Source: Procambarus clarkii (Eukaryota; Arthropoda; Malacostraca; Decapoda; Cambaridae). Taken from it: 64,000 bases of DNA. The notes beneath the pieces were generated by a model. The model ran no database searches. It had not been told where the DNA came from and saw only the letters and a program-made list of their open reading frames with translations. Of the stretch, positions 20,173-31,880 are shown in pieces. The number at the start of each line of letters is the position of its first letter. Positions within the stretch are counted from its first letter, which is position 1. The position numbers were made by a program, and so were the translations under genes. The DNA is taken from NCBI RefSeq assembly GCF_040958095.1, contig NC_091188.1, positions 10,469,270 to 10,533,269 on the forward strand, read 5' to 3'.

Positions 20173-20272
20173 GCTAGAATCTGCTCCTCAAAGAAAGAGA
20201 ACTATACTTCATCAGAGCAAGACGATAATCTGTACCGGAGCAACAGATATCTGTACTTTTAAACATCCCTGA
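20173..20272 (+). CDS. 3' terminal coding exon of the same unrecognised gene
   Basis: The acceptor is strong: GTTTGTTTTCTCCCTTAG ends at 20172. After completing Trp, 32 codons read LESAPQRKRTILHQSKTIIC and then TGATDICTFKHP before TGA at 20270-20272. From the ATG at 19294 the joined product is 96 residues, basic and Ser/Thr-rich. A second frame downstream (about 20229-20318) also looks protein-like (SVPEQQISVLLNIPDELYWY, then ending at TAG), so an alternative splice or a frame error here cannot be excluded. An ATTAAA at 20390-20395 could serve as a polyadenylation signal. A donor-like CAG|GTTAGT at about 20380 might mark a 3'-UTR intron. Confidence 0.6.
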
Positions 20273-20399
20273 TGAGTTATACTGGTACAAGAAACAAACT
20301 GAAGAACACTTAAAGTAGCCCCAAGGCTGTCAGTGACAACACAGCTCACAAATTTCCTGTTTTTCCAAATGCACTTCAGGTTAGTGGAAATTAAACAAT

Positions 20400-21640
20400 T
20401 AATGTGACTTATGTTCTATCCTTAGAAACTTGTTTCATTGGTAAGTGGGTTTGTGCTGTTAATGGACGAGATTAACATGCATAACTTATATACACAGTTG
20501 TTGCAAGTCTCTGGACACTGTAATTGACTGAAATTGACTGAAATTCTAGAGTTACATTTTCAGTTAGTGTCTGGATAGTCTCCTGTTGAATTTTACATTA
20601 AGTACTTAAGGGTTCTTGAGATGTCATCATGGGTTTGTTTATTTGTGTTGGACATGCATAATTTGTGTAGATTTGGTCACCATGTTACATTTGTGTTGGG
20701 GTTTGGATCATTGTTAAACCAAGGTCACACTTTACAATGTTATTTATGATTTTTTCAGGTCTGAATTTGTTTGCTAAGGCCTGGCCTTGCCCATACTTTT
20801 GTCTCTTAGGTTGACAAGTATTTGTTAAAGTACACCAAAAGTATGTCTGCTTGACTAGGCTTCTTTGCACTGTCTGGAGTAGTTTGCTACAACATACATT
20901 CGGGGCCTGACTGGCTGATGTAATGCAGGCAGAGGGGAAGGGGGGGTCAGAGTCAGTGTTTAACATTAGGGGCAAAATCTATGCACTTCTCACTGACAGT
21001 TGTAACAGTCATATTCAAATGTATTATATCTTGTGCATGGTCCATTTCATATATTGAGAGCCCCAGAACTGGCCAAGAAATCTGGAGCTGAACAATAAGT
21101 CTTCTTTCACTTTGCTATTCTTAAAGATTCTCGGAGCTGGATTATTCCTTTTCTTATCTTGTGTCCATTATTTTATTATTAGGAGCATTGCTGTGGCATC
21201 CCTGGAGTTGAACGTTCTCATAATTCATCCAAATTATTTTCCTGACTGATTCTTTATACTCACTAAATGTCTGGTCAGCTGACATCAGTTTCCCCAGATC
21301 CTTTTACATGTTGTTGTTCCTTCTATGAGTAGATCTGCTTATGTCTTGTACCCTGTATTTTGTTTAAGCTCTTCATTTTAGCTCTACCATACATAGGTAT
21401 GGTATGTGCCACAGGAACTACTAACTTGTTCCAACTATCTACCACTGTTTGCAAAAGTGAACATTCCAATTTTGTTTTGGCAGATTTGTTTCCTTAGTTT
21501 GAATCTGTGTCCAGTTGTTCTTGAAGTTGCCATTTTCAAAAATTCTTCTTAATTTTGTCACTACCTGTTAATATTTTGCACTTAGTTATCATTATCCTAA
21601 GGTATCTATCGTAGAGAAAATCGTAGTGGTATCTATCCTG
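20400..21640. other. no gene seen downstream of the three-exon gene
   Basis: AT-rich. A donor-like ATTG|GTAAGT at 20440 has no open exon before it. The protein-like phrase density rises near 21580 where the LINE begins. Confidence 0.4.
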
Positions 21641-23120
21641 AGAGAATCCTAAGAGAGGAAATCATTCACCATCCTTCAGTGAACAATCTTGTAAAATCAA
21701 CACAACAGGGGTTTGTTAAAAATAGATCCTGCCTTACTAACTTGCTCACATTTTTGGAAATGGTAACCAGCTACTCAAAGGACTTCTAGTTGATGTAGAA
21801 TACATGGATTTTGCTAACATCTTTGATAATGGTACCACATGAAATACTGGCAAGGAAGTTACAGGCACATGAAATAAATGGTAGATTACTGGAATGGATA
21901 AAACAATGGTTAAAACATTGAAAACAAAGGGTTGTGCTAAATGGGATTGAATCTGGCTGAAGAAATGTGGTAAGTTGGGTACCACAGGGGTTCCACTTTA
22001 GAGGCCAAACCTTTTTTGTTACATACATCAGTGACATAGATGAGAATATTACAAACCACATCATCAAATTTGCAGATGAAAGAGAGATTTATTTTAAATT
22101 AAAAATGATTAAATGATATTGAAGCCTTACAAAGAGATCTACATGCAAATGCTTTTTAATATTGATAAATGCAAGACCTTGCATGTGTTGCTATGCTCCA
22201 CATGCCACAACTACCAAATTAATATTATTACATTGCAGCAGATTGATGAAGAAAAGAACTTTGGAGTGAAAATCCACCACTCGCAGAAAGTTGCAACAGT
22301 AAAAAAAGCTACCCAAACACTTTGAATAATCAAGCGTACCTTTGACTCAAGGAAAAGGAAGGTAGTGATTCAATTGTATAAATCTCTAGTGTGCTCACAT
22401 TTGGAGTGCTGAATCCAAGCATGAGACCTCATCTTCAGAAGGACATATCTGCTTTGGAGAAAGTGCAACACTGAGCAACAAAAATCATTCCAGAGCCAAG
22501 TCAACTCACGTATCAGGAACGGTTGAGGGCCACTGGGCTAACAACAGTACAAACCAAGCATGACAAAGTGGATATTATTGAAACTTTTAAAATACTGAAC
22601 AATTTGGAGGATGTTGATCTGGACATTTTCTTCAAATGGTCTGATGTAACACAAACAGGGATCAATGGTTTCAAGCAAAACAAGCCACAATGTCTAATGT
22701 TACACAAACAGGAATCAACAGTTTCAAGCAAAACAAACCACAATGTCTGATGTTACACAAACAGGGATCAACAGTTTCAAGCAAAACAAACCACAATGTC
22801 TGATGTTACACAAACAGGGATCAACAGTTCCAAGCAAAACAAACCACAATGTAGGACTGAGACCAGAAGGTGCTCTTTTCAGCAGTGTTTTTTCTTTTCA
22901 GTGTTTGTTCAGTGTTCTCTTTTCAGATTTGTTCAGAAGGTGGTTTTTCACGTATAGGGCTATAAACCCATGGAACCATCTACCTGCCAAAGCCATAAAG
23001 GCCAAAACTCTGTTACATTTTTAAATCCAGCTGGAAAAGATCAAGGCAAATAGAGGGATCCTTCAACAACTGCCGGCTTCCTATCCTCGTCGAGGCCACT
23101 AGTGTTAGTGACCCTCGGGT
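21640..23120 (+). mobile_element. decayed LINE with reverse transcriptase, C-terminal region and 3' UTR
   Basis: RT segments are readable with many stops: QQGFVKNRSCLTNLLTFLE (about 21705-21761), a DFAN-FD relic of the DFAKAFD motif (about 21806), and IIKFADE (about 22063-22082), a relic of the FADD catalytic site. Downstream come NIDKCKTLHV (about 22160), DEEKNFGVKIHHSQKVATVK (about 22245), RKVVIQLYKSLVCSHLE, then INPWNHLPAKAIKAKTLLHF near 22965-23024. The 3' UTR at 23040-23115 (GAGGGATCC...CTCGTCGAGGCCACTAG) recurs in inverted orientation at 18810-18900 and 58885-58975. Clade is uncertain; the layout resembles CR1/BovB-like invertebrate LINEs. Confidence 0.82.
22638..22853 (+). repeat. 53-bp tandem amplification inside the LINE ORF (about 4 copies)
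   Basis: The unit ATGTTACACAAACAGGGATC... with CAAGCAAAACAAACCACAA is repeated about four times; the first copy is the normal LINE codon stretch SDVTQTGING. Because 53 is not a multiple of three, each added unit shifts the frame. Confidence 0.85.
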
Positions 23121-24156
23121 AAATTGGCTCTTTTTTTTTTTTTTCTTTTGTCGTCTAGCTTTGTTACATTCAACACTGCTAATCCCTCCTTGTAGCTCCT
23201 ACTTCTCAGTTCCGGAAGCCATTTGGTTGCCTGTCTTTACGTGTTTGTGCATGCATACGTAAGGGTCCGGGTAATTAATTCCTATAAAGTTTTACTTTAT
23301 AGGAATTATTGGTTAATGCAATAGGAGCCATTCCTGCTTAGATAGGCCTGGGGTTTGACCCCGACTCTCTTCCTTATTACACTTGCCATACAATCACAAT
23401 TTACCGTGGAAATTTGCATGAGGCTAACCACAACTGTCTGGCCTCCAGCCTCGGGCACTTGCATTATTCTCTTTTTATAGAGAAAATGTTTTATATTACA
23501 ATATATTGTATTATGTAGTCCATTTGTTTATTTTCTATAGCTTTCATTTAAACAAATCACAAACAAGTTTAAATATTTCATTTAAACATTAAACAAATCA
23601 TTTAAACAAGTTACAAACAACTGATGCAGATGCAGGGCATCATACATAACATTAATTACAGTATATGCTTTCCCTGTGCTGTTTCTACCTTATTTACATC
23701 TGATGGAAATGTATTCTAGTTGATTTTACCAAGTTTCTTTAATTCTATAGATATATGAATTACTTTGGAAGTTTGGATATCTTTTTCCTTGTTGGGTCCT
23801 TCATTTACAATATACAGTATGTAGAATAACTGTTAATACAATTTTAATAAGGTAGAAAACTTTCTTCAGGTCAGTTGGAGTCATCTGAATGCAGTACGAG
23901 GAAAAGTGTGTCCAGCAGTGATCTCGGAGCAAACGGGTTGCATATGAAGAAACCCATGTATATCTGTAGTGACTTGGAGCTTCCCGATTCTGTGGCAAAA
24001 CACGAGCATCTGCAACCACATGTTGTGTAATGGACACATTTTCATCCCGATGCTGTAATGCAGTGTCTGCTACCTTTAATTTCCCAATTCAATGGTATAT
24101 TGCTGCATCATTCAATCATTAATATATACAAATCTTTTTTCTGACCATTCTTTCAG
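23121..24156. other. no gene seen; one 13-bp hairpin
   Basis: A T/C run at 23131-23150 and an inverted repeat AATTCCTATAAAG/CTTTATAGGAATT at 23277-23307 (loop TTTTA). Otherwise AT-rich. Confidence 0.5.
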
Positions 24157-25950
24157 GCTATGACCCCTCTCCTGGAAGCAAACCACATGGTTAGCTCCCC
24201 ATGTTTAGTGTGGAACCAGGTCCTTATGAGTCATAAAAGCCTATCACATGACCAGAAGCAGAATCTGGTCCCCCTCAATAGATGCATAAGGAGTCTAGGA
24301 ATTCTAGATCAACCCATTAGCCCTTCCTAGTTCTGGTTTTCAGGCAAGTGTTGACAATTCTTTTGGACTTTGTCCTGTAGGAGCATGTTATCACAACTGT
24401 TCAGATTAATATGCAGATTCATTGAGATGTCTGTGTGGTTCATTTCTTGTGTGGACCTTGAGGGAAGGGAACTGGTGATTGAATGCTGACCTGCAGGAAG
24501 AGATACGGTTGTGCTACTGTAAAGCCCAAGTGGTTGGACATCATTTTCTTATACATATAATTACTAAGATTGGTTTTCAGTGGTGCCGTCTATGTTGGAA
24601 TTACTCGATGCACATCTTACACCTGGCGAAGACCCCCAACTGGGTCTGGACAAGCTACTCGGGGCTTCCTTTGTTTCCTTCCTCGAATTCATCCGAGTTA
24701 GTGTTTACCAAACACGCATGATTAGAAGCTACAACAGACTCCCCACCTGAGCTTTCCATTTCTCCTTGATCACCCTTACAGATTAATGTGTTTATGCCTG
24801 ACTCTTCAGAGAGACAGATACCCAGAGCTGCCCATTCTTGGGCTGAGAGGGCAGGAATTTTAAAGTCGTTTAAACACGCCAAGAAGGCAGGCACACAGCT
24901 GACAAAAAAATAGGAGATAGTTATTTGCAGCATGCTCCTTTCATAAGAAAACCTTCAGTTTCCCGTGGTACACATGACATCAATAAGGAACTAATCTCAT
25001 TGAATGCGAGATACTGTGACGAAACATTTGCTACCCTATTACCCGAGTTGAACACCATAATTGTACGAACCAAGACCCTGAAAAATATAATATCAAAAGC
25101 TCTTGGTTAGTACTATAATTAGATCACAATGTTGCCTTTGATGCTGATTTTGACAGATCCTTTATTCAGGACTTAATGGAAGGGGCTCATAGAGACACCT
25201 AAATTGCAAAGTGCTTGCTGTTCAGCATTTTGTTGATCATGTAGGCCCTGCTTACTTGTGCTTATTGTTGCGGTCACTAGCCTACAAGATTGGGCAGTGA
25301 CTTTCATCACTGAAGATGAAGATGACTTTATTAAGACTGAACAAGACATTTTGTTAAAGGAACATAGACAGACTCCACTACTGTGGAAATGCTTACCTGC
25401 TTTCCAGAACACTAGTAACTATACCATCTAGAAGCCTATTCTTAAAGACTACCAAGATCTAAAAAATCTCAGTTTTAGTTCACCACCAAGCCTGAAGGAT
25501 TTCAGGCAAGGGCAAATTTATTACTACGATATGGAGAATTCGCCACATAATTGTTGGCCGCTCCTACAAAGATGCTTATTTCACATCTTCGCTTGATGCA
25601 TGCCACAGAAGAAGAGGTCATTAACCTCTAATTCAAAGATGGAATTTGTCGTTGTGGAGAGAGAGAGTCAAGTTTCCACATATCTGTGATGTTCTTAAAT
25701 TCTGCTAACAGTATCTCCCTAAATCTACTCATTACAGAAAGGTTTTTAAACGTTCGAATAGAGCATTAACCAGAAAGAAGTTACCTTGAAACCATCTTAC
25801 AGAAGAGGCTTCCCAAGTATATGTGGCTCAAAGACAACAATATGATGTACTGCTATAAAGTACAATGTGGTTTTGAGCCCTGTAAGCTTTTACAACATAC
25901 AGTAGTGTGGACCTTGAGTGAACTGTTCACCTCAGCTGTATGTAGCTAGG
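24157..25950 (+). pseudogene. decayed ORF region, possibly transposon- or virus-derived
   Basis: Plus-strand frames give long protein-like stretches broken by stops: DINKELISLNARYCDETFAT (about 24979-25038), ITEDEDDFIKTEQDILLKEH (about 25306-25365), RQTPLLWKCLPAFQNTSNYT, and FRQGQIYYYDMENSPHNCWP (about 25501-25560). The beginning has a good acceptor (CATTCTTTCAG at 24156) followed by 58 open codons. The minus strand also has suggestive exons (24666-24911 ending in a stop; a donor GCAG|GTAAGC at 25401), so the true strand is not certain. I cannot name the family; a Gag-like or capsid-like origin is only a guess. Confidence 0.35.
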
Positions 25951-26219
25951 GATTTTTTACTCTAGTCATTCACTGACTTCCTGCCCAGTCAGAGTTTCTT
26001 GGCCTTGGAGACTCAAGTGTCTGAAATGGCCTCCTGTTGAGGATTCTCCTTTTTGGATAGTGCAAGTGCTTTTACTTCTCTGTGAGGCCCTTTGGTGGGG
26101 GCAGACTGCTGTTTGTTTTGGTTTAGGATGCAGAATTTGTTGCAAGTCCTCTTAGCTGAACACCTCATTCATCTCGCTATATTTTCAGTGTGTTAGGGAT
26201 TTATTTGGAGAGTGTAACC

Positions 26220-27700
26220 AATGCCTGGTGCTCCAGGCAAGATTTTCTCCTTGCCAGAGCTGTAAATCCCCTGTAGGCTTCATTAGAATAATTTGGTTAT
26301 GGACCTTTTCCTCAAGCCTGCTCTTGCCATGTGCCACTTTTCAGGATGCTGTATGTGTTTGGTGCATACAGATGGTTATCCCTTCTGCTTCTGCTATACC
26401 ACCTGTTGTGTGGATAATTGTTTCTATCCTGATGCCTGGGATGTGCAGGAAATGGCTTGTCAGGTTGCTGTGGCTTTGCTTGTCAGGGTGATTCAGTTTG
26501 TATTATTTGCAGAGCTGTACCGGCTTAGGTTCCCTGGTGCTGAAGCTCTCCACACTGTTTGAAAAGAAATGGAGCATTTTGTCAACTAAAGCTTGCTCCA
26601 TGTTTGTATCCTTGGAGGGGATGGTCCCGAGAAGGGTCCATGGGTGGACTTCAACCCTTTGTGGTGTTTAGTGTCTTCCTAAGGGTTGTCACTCCATGCA
26701 GAAGGTTTAACCTATCCTCCTTCACAATTTGAGTTAGATATTTTGACAGTCCCTTCCTGTGTGTTTTTCCAGATTCCGGTCGATTCCTTGGGTTTGTCAT
26801 TTGTGCAAAAATTTAAAAATTTTGGCTGTCACTGTCTGCAGTGCAGAGGGATTTGCTTTGGTTTCTTCTGCAAAAGCAAGATCTTCTATCATTGATGGAT
26901 CCCTTTTCCTTTGAGTTTGGGTGTGTGTCTAACTCTTGGTTAAAGTATGAGGTCCCATCTTCATCATGGCTTATGGACAAGCTTTTCTTTGTTTTCCTGG
27001 TGGCTTGGCACGGTTTTTGCCATACCCGAATGCTTGAGTAGCATGAAGAAGAGTCAGTCTTTAAAGAGTTTCTGGGTGGCTTGTCCTTTGAAGTACAGTA
27101 CTCAATTCTTGCATGCTTGCTCTGGCCCTACTCTAGCATGTGGGTATTCAGTAGCTGCATGTGGGTTTGCCTTCCCTTTGTGCCTCCCCAATCACAAACT
27201 ATTACAGGGCTCACCACCAGCTTTCTACTGTGTTTTGCATTTGGTCAGTCTCGGAGTGACCCAGATGCACTGGCTTCTGTACTGTGGATTGCATCACTTA
27301 TCTGCAGTTGGAGCAATGAAGATTTTGCATGAGTTGCTCAATTGTCTTGGTCATAAGGCAAATTAAGACTTCTATTCATCTAGTTTGGAATGCCGGCAGG
27401 CTGTCCCAACCCACATCTTGGTCCTGCTCTCTAATGTTGTTCACCACTTTTTTCCCTCTTCTGTTTTGTCGGCTGTGGTGCTGTTTTTCCAGCCTCTCGG
27501 CCATGTGTTAATGCTAGGGGGTGGGTGGGAGTTCCAAGGATCGGTCCTTGCCTCTTCCTTGAGTAGGAACTGTACCGGCACTGCCCAGTTTCTGGGCAGT
27601 GCCCAGTTTCTTGGCAACATGCTCATTGGTCGTGGAAAAGGTAGACTCATCGGAGTCATCATCTTTCGTGGTTCGCTCCTTTGACAGTGCTGTGGGTGGA
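26220..27700 (+). pseudogene. decayed Cys-rich and hydrophobic ORF region, family unknown
   Basis: Overlapping plus-strand frames remain open for 80-140 codons. One at about 26293-26562 carries a dense Cys pattern (CHFSGCCMCLVHTDGYPFCF then CYTTCCVDNCF). Another spans about 26947-27366. Minus-strand frames are partly open too. The look is of a degraded transposon coding region (Gag-like Cys cluster followed by pol remnants), but no catalytic motif can be read. A perfect small hairpin CACTGCCCAG/CTGGGCAGTG lies at about 27578-27601. Confidence 0.3.
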
Positions 27701-27762
27701 TGTCTTGAGTTTTTGAGTCCTGGACTTTCAATGTGTGGGACCTTTTTCTGAAGATTGATTCG

Positions 27763-27796
27763 GGAATGTTCCTTGAAGGTTCGAGAATGTCTGCAT
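27763..27796 (+). promoter_or_regulatory. heat-shock-element-like pentamer cluster, copy 1
   Basis: GGAATGTTCC followed by TGAAGGTTCGAGAAT makes five alternating nGAAn/nTTCn pentamers with one extra base, the binding pattern of heat shock factor. A 34-bp identical copy lies at 29391-29424. Confidence 0.4.
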
Positions 27797-29149
27797 ATCA
27801 CCACAGTCAATACCACCATCTGTATAGGGCTCAAGTGGCTAGTCTCTTGGTGACGCATTTGTGGCTTTCGTATTGGTGTTAAGTTGCATGGTGTTCGTTT
27901 TATTTCCTCCTCATCGTTGCTTGTTCCTTGTGTCTGTTCCAGTGTTAGTCCATTTTGTCATTGCTTTTTGTCAATCGACATCATTTTGGATATTGGCTTT
28001 CTGTTGATCTGCGTAGGCAGAGCCACCTTTGTTGGTGTTCAGCGTTGACATTTTGTCACTGCCATTTTGTAAGTTGCCTCATGTGGTTTTTCCACCTACA
28101 GCCTGCAAATACTCATCCAGAGGCTTTCTGGTCTCTGAAGTAGCACCATCACAGCGCTCTGGTGGTGTGTCATTCATTACGCATTGCAAATGGCTGACAG
28201 GCGGATGAAAGTTGAATGTTCCTTTCAAATTTCTAGGATAATTTTTCGTTTAGATAATGTATAAATGTGTCTTAAAGGTAACATAGTCATTAAATAATGT
28301 ATGACATATCAGGTGTGGGTTATGTATACTGGATAAGAAGATTTGAGCTTCCTTCATAACTGTTGGCGTATCATAACTGTTTGTGATAACAGACTGTGGT
28401 AACTCGTCTTGCTTTCAGTATTTTATTATTAGCAACGATTTTTGTGCCTAGCGAACTTACCCAGTATGGTCGTCTGGCTCCCTAGCCAATGTCCCTCGGT
28501 CTCCCATACATAATACAGCCGCATTAGACTCGGCGCTCTTTTTTTATATATTTAAAAATAAAAAAGAGCGTCTTATACGCCGGCAAATACGGTACTGTAT
28601 ATACAAAATATATATAATATATAAATATATAATATATAAAACAGAAGTTATACCATTAAAATGGGTGTTGTTGAGAATTGGTTACATTGCAATTTTGAAG
28701 GGAAAATTCAAATCTCAGAAACTAAATTTTTCAATTTGTCTAGATTCTAAAGTTAAAGGTTTTTGATGGGCTTTACAATACAGTACTCATAGATAATATT
28801 TTGAGAAACTTTTTTTTGTGAAAGATAAATGTTATGGAATAAAATATAAAAACACCAGATTATTTGATTAAGAAACATCAATTTGACATTTTCCCAATTG
28901 AAAATTATAGAACTTTGTCTGTTCTTTCCAGTGATACCAAGAAAATTGCTAAGTAATAGTAATTTTAAATCTTAGAACTTAAAAAAATTAAAAATTACTT
29001 TTTTGAAGTTGAATAACCCTGGTTATATTTGAATGAATATAACTGAAAACCATATTCAAGAATAAACCTGACTTGGGTGGGAGAAGGCCCCTTAAGTTGA
29101 GGCAGTTTAGGGGGTCTATTCATGTGCCCATGATTGTTATTAGGTTTGT
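27797..29149. other. no gene seen
   Basis: T-rich transposon-like debris to about 28150, then strongly AT-rich DNA with an AT-rich ATATAAT run at 28595-28640 and an AAAAAGAGCG/CGCTCTTTTT inverted pair near 28532-28570. Confidence 0.4.
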
Positions 29150-29224
29150 TGTGTTGACCAGACCACACATTAGAAGGTGAAGGGACGACGATGTTTCGGT
29201 CCGTCCTGGATCATTCTCAAGTCC
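29150..29224 (-). mobile_element. Penelope-like terminal fragment
   Basis: In reverse: GACTTGAGAATGATCCAGGA, CGGACCGAAACATCGTCG, CCCTTCACCTTC and TGTGGTCTGGTCAACAC. The GATCC-loop-GGACC pairing (one mismatch) followed by GAAAC recalls the stem II plus GAAA of hammerhead ribozymes carried by Penelope-like elements; the family assignment is inference. Confidence 0.5.
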
Positions 29225-29390
29225 ATAATTTAATTTATGAACCATTCTCAACATAATTTAGCCACGTTATTGTGACTCATCGCCTGTTATTAGACTTATT
29301 GTGGCCTTTTCCCACTAATCACAGATGACTTGGTTGGAGATTAGATCTTGTGGATTTTGGCGTTCCAATAGTGCATTGGTGCTAAGTCTT

Positions 29391-29424
29391 GGAATGTTCC
29401 TTGAAGGTTCGAGAATGTCTGCAT
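29391..29424 (+). promoter_or_regulatory. heat-shock-element-like pentamer cluster, copy 2
   Basis: Identical to 27763-27796 over 34 bp, whereas flanks differ. Either a dispersed repeat fragment or a conserved regulatory cassette. Confidence 0.4.
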
Positions 29425-30464
29425 CCATGGAAACATTCATGGTCTGCGAAGCTTGTGTGGCTCCGAGTCATCTTACCTGGCAGCACTTGAAATTGAAATT
29501 GAAATAAGTTTGAGGTAAAATACACACAAAGGGATGAGGTAGCTCAAGCTATTTTCACCCCGTTCAGTACATCGTGTTAATACATACATATACACACATC
29601 CCAAACAATAAACATATTACCAAACATTTTGATAGATAAACATCTACATTTCCTAGGCAGCACTTCCTCCTGTTTTGGGGTTTACTGAACTGCTGCTTCC
29701 CTATGCCCCTGGTAGGTAAAATGTTAGTTTTTTTTTCATAGTGAAATGGGTCCAAGGGTGTCACCAAAGGTAAAAGCCAGAAATCCAGTGTTGAATGTAA
29801 TCAAATGTCTTTATTGTGAGCCCCTTTTTTGACTCACAAAGTTTCTACCCTTGACTCATCTGTTTCTACCCTTCCCTTCTCGGAAGCTTCGGGTTCTTAT
29901 TGGGCGGCACATGTCTGTGGGGTGTTCCCTGTTAGAGCCCTGAGCTGCTGGTGGAACTGGCTTACTGCTTTGTACCTAGTTGTCAGAATTGAAGGATTCT
30001 CCTGGCAGTTGCTCGTTAGGGGTGCTCTACTGTCTGGTGAGTGTCCCTTGATATGGATTAATTTAAGTGTCCTCGTGCCTCTAATGAGTGGACCAGAGTA
30101 CAGTATGAGTCTGGTCTAGAGTAGGCTTTTGACTTGCAAGGGTCTGGTGTTACATGGAACTTACAGAGCTAGCTAAGTGACTATCTTCCAGTGAGCCACT
30201 GAAGAAATGACCCATAAAGTATCATTGTATTGCATTCGACACATGATTTTGCATCATATTGATTCAGTGTGATTCAAGTACTACGTCTTTCAAGGGTGTA
30301 AGAAAGTGGTCCTTTTTGGAAAGAATGTGTAACAGTGTTAGTAGCTGGCAATAGAGTTGAAACTGTGTTGGTTTGAAAGGAAAAAAACATTTGAAACTCC
30401 CACCAATGCAGTGAGCTAGTTCTGCGCCATGGGAGAATGTTCCCCTCTAAAATTATATAATTTT
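29425..30464. other. no gene recognised
   Basis: A 96-codon frame at 29829-30119 without start context or splice partners; style (Trp/Leu/Val-rich) resembles the 26220 region. Confidence 0.35.
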
Positions 30465-30720
30465 TATTTTTATTTTATTTAAATATACAAGAGTTCTTAC
30501 ATTTTTGTAAAGCCACTAGCATGCATAGTGTTTTTGGCCAGGTTCTTAATCCTAATTTTTCCCCGGAATACGACCCGACTAATCATTCAACAATCGAGTA
30601 CCCATTCACTGCTGGATGAACAGAGGCTACAGTTAAGGATTGGCAACTAGGCAATTCTTCCTGGCCAGTATACAAACCCAGGCCAAAGCGCTCGCGAAGC
30701 GCCGGGCCTGGGTTAATAAT
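30465..30720 (-). mobile_element. L4 fragment joined to a tRNA-derived SINE head
   Basis: TACAAGAGTTCTTACATTTT and GTAAAGCCACTAGCATGCAT are followed by GTACCCATTCACTGCTGGAT, TTCTTCCTGGCCAGTATACA and AACCCAGGCC, a B-box complement. The same L4-plus-tRNA arrangement at 34010 shows this is a LINE-SINE pair sharing a 3' end. Confidence 0.62.
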
Positions 30721-31880
30721 TGATTGCAGAGACTGTTTGTCATATTTGTGATGCTATTTCTATGTTAGGAATAGGACATAGTGTGTTTACATGTCCCAGT
30801 GGTCGGCTGGCAATAAATTTTGATCCGTCCATTCTAGAGAGTGCATTTACATCTGAGCATATGTCCTGGGTCATACCATTCATTGTTTGTGAGGTCTGTT
30901 TGTTAACTAGTAAGAACTATGTACAGTTAGAATAATTGAAATTTGTGTGTCGAGTTGTGAGAAGATTGTAAAGTAACGTAACGATTTTAGTGGGACCAGT
31001 ATTCAAAGTAAGATTATTCAAAGTAGTACATAGTATGTGAAAATATTACTTCTATTTTCATAGTTATCTTGTAAAGTAACTTTAAGATCTAGAAATAAAA
31101 CCCTTTGTAATGATAGAAACTATTATTTTCCCTGTTTGTACACTTTAATTTTTATCCCTAGGAGTGAGGAGTTTCTGCCCAGGTACATATGATCATTGGG
31201 TTACTATAAGGATTATTGTAGAGCAGACTAGAGTGTACCTTTATATTTCATGCAGCAAAGGGATGGGTTTCGATAGTTTGTACTTCAGAGTATGGCTTAG
31301 AAGCTTGTGCCTTCTTACAAGGAAATGGAAGTTATGTGACCTTTACTTAAGTTCCTTCAGTAATACAGCAATGTTTGAAAATGTGAATAGTGGTGAAATA
31401 GTCATATATTTGGGCTTGGTATTTTTCTTGGATGGGGTAAAACTCTCCAAAACAACTCGTGTGTTGGTCTATTGAAAAAATTACACCATTTGCCAGCTTG
31501 TCATCAATGCATGACTTTGAAGAGATGGAAAGAACTTTCTAGGTTCTTCCATGCACACATTAATAATGCTCTCTGTTGAAAACACTAACTTAACTGATTA
31601 CAATTTGTACAGCAATGGAGTACCAGGTCAATAAGTGTAAAACTTTATTCATCCCTAAAAAGTACCTCTTATTAACAGTTTCATTGGCATTGAGGAATCA
31701 TTTAGATTTTGAGGGTCATCGCCCATAAAACCTAACATATGCATCGTGAAATTGTGCATTCATAGTCGAGTGAGTGGGTACATGTTGGATCTTGAATAGT
31801 GCATTAGAAAAAAATGACCATTGAAATGTTACAGTTTGATTGACCCCACTCAAAAACAAAGGCTACCATCTCTATATGGA
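30721..31880. other. no gene recognised
   Basis: AT-rich. A 103-codon frame at 31164-31475 begins without an ATG-type start and shows no motif. Confidence 0.35.
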
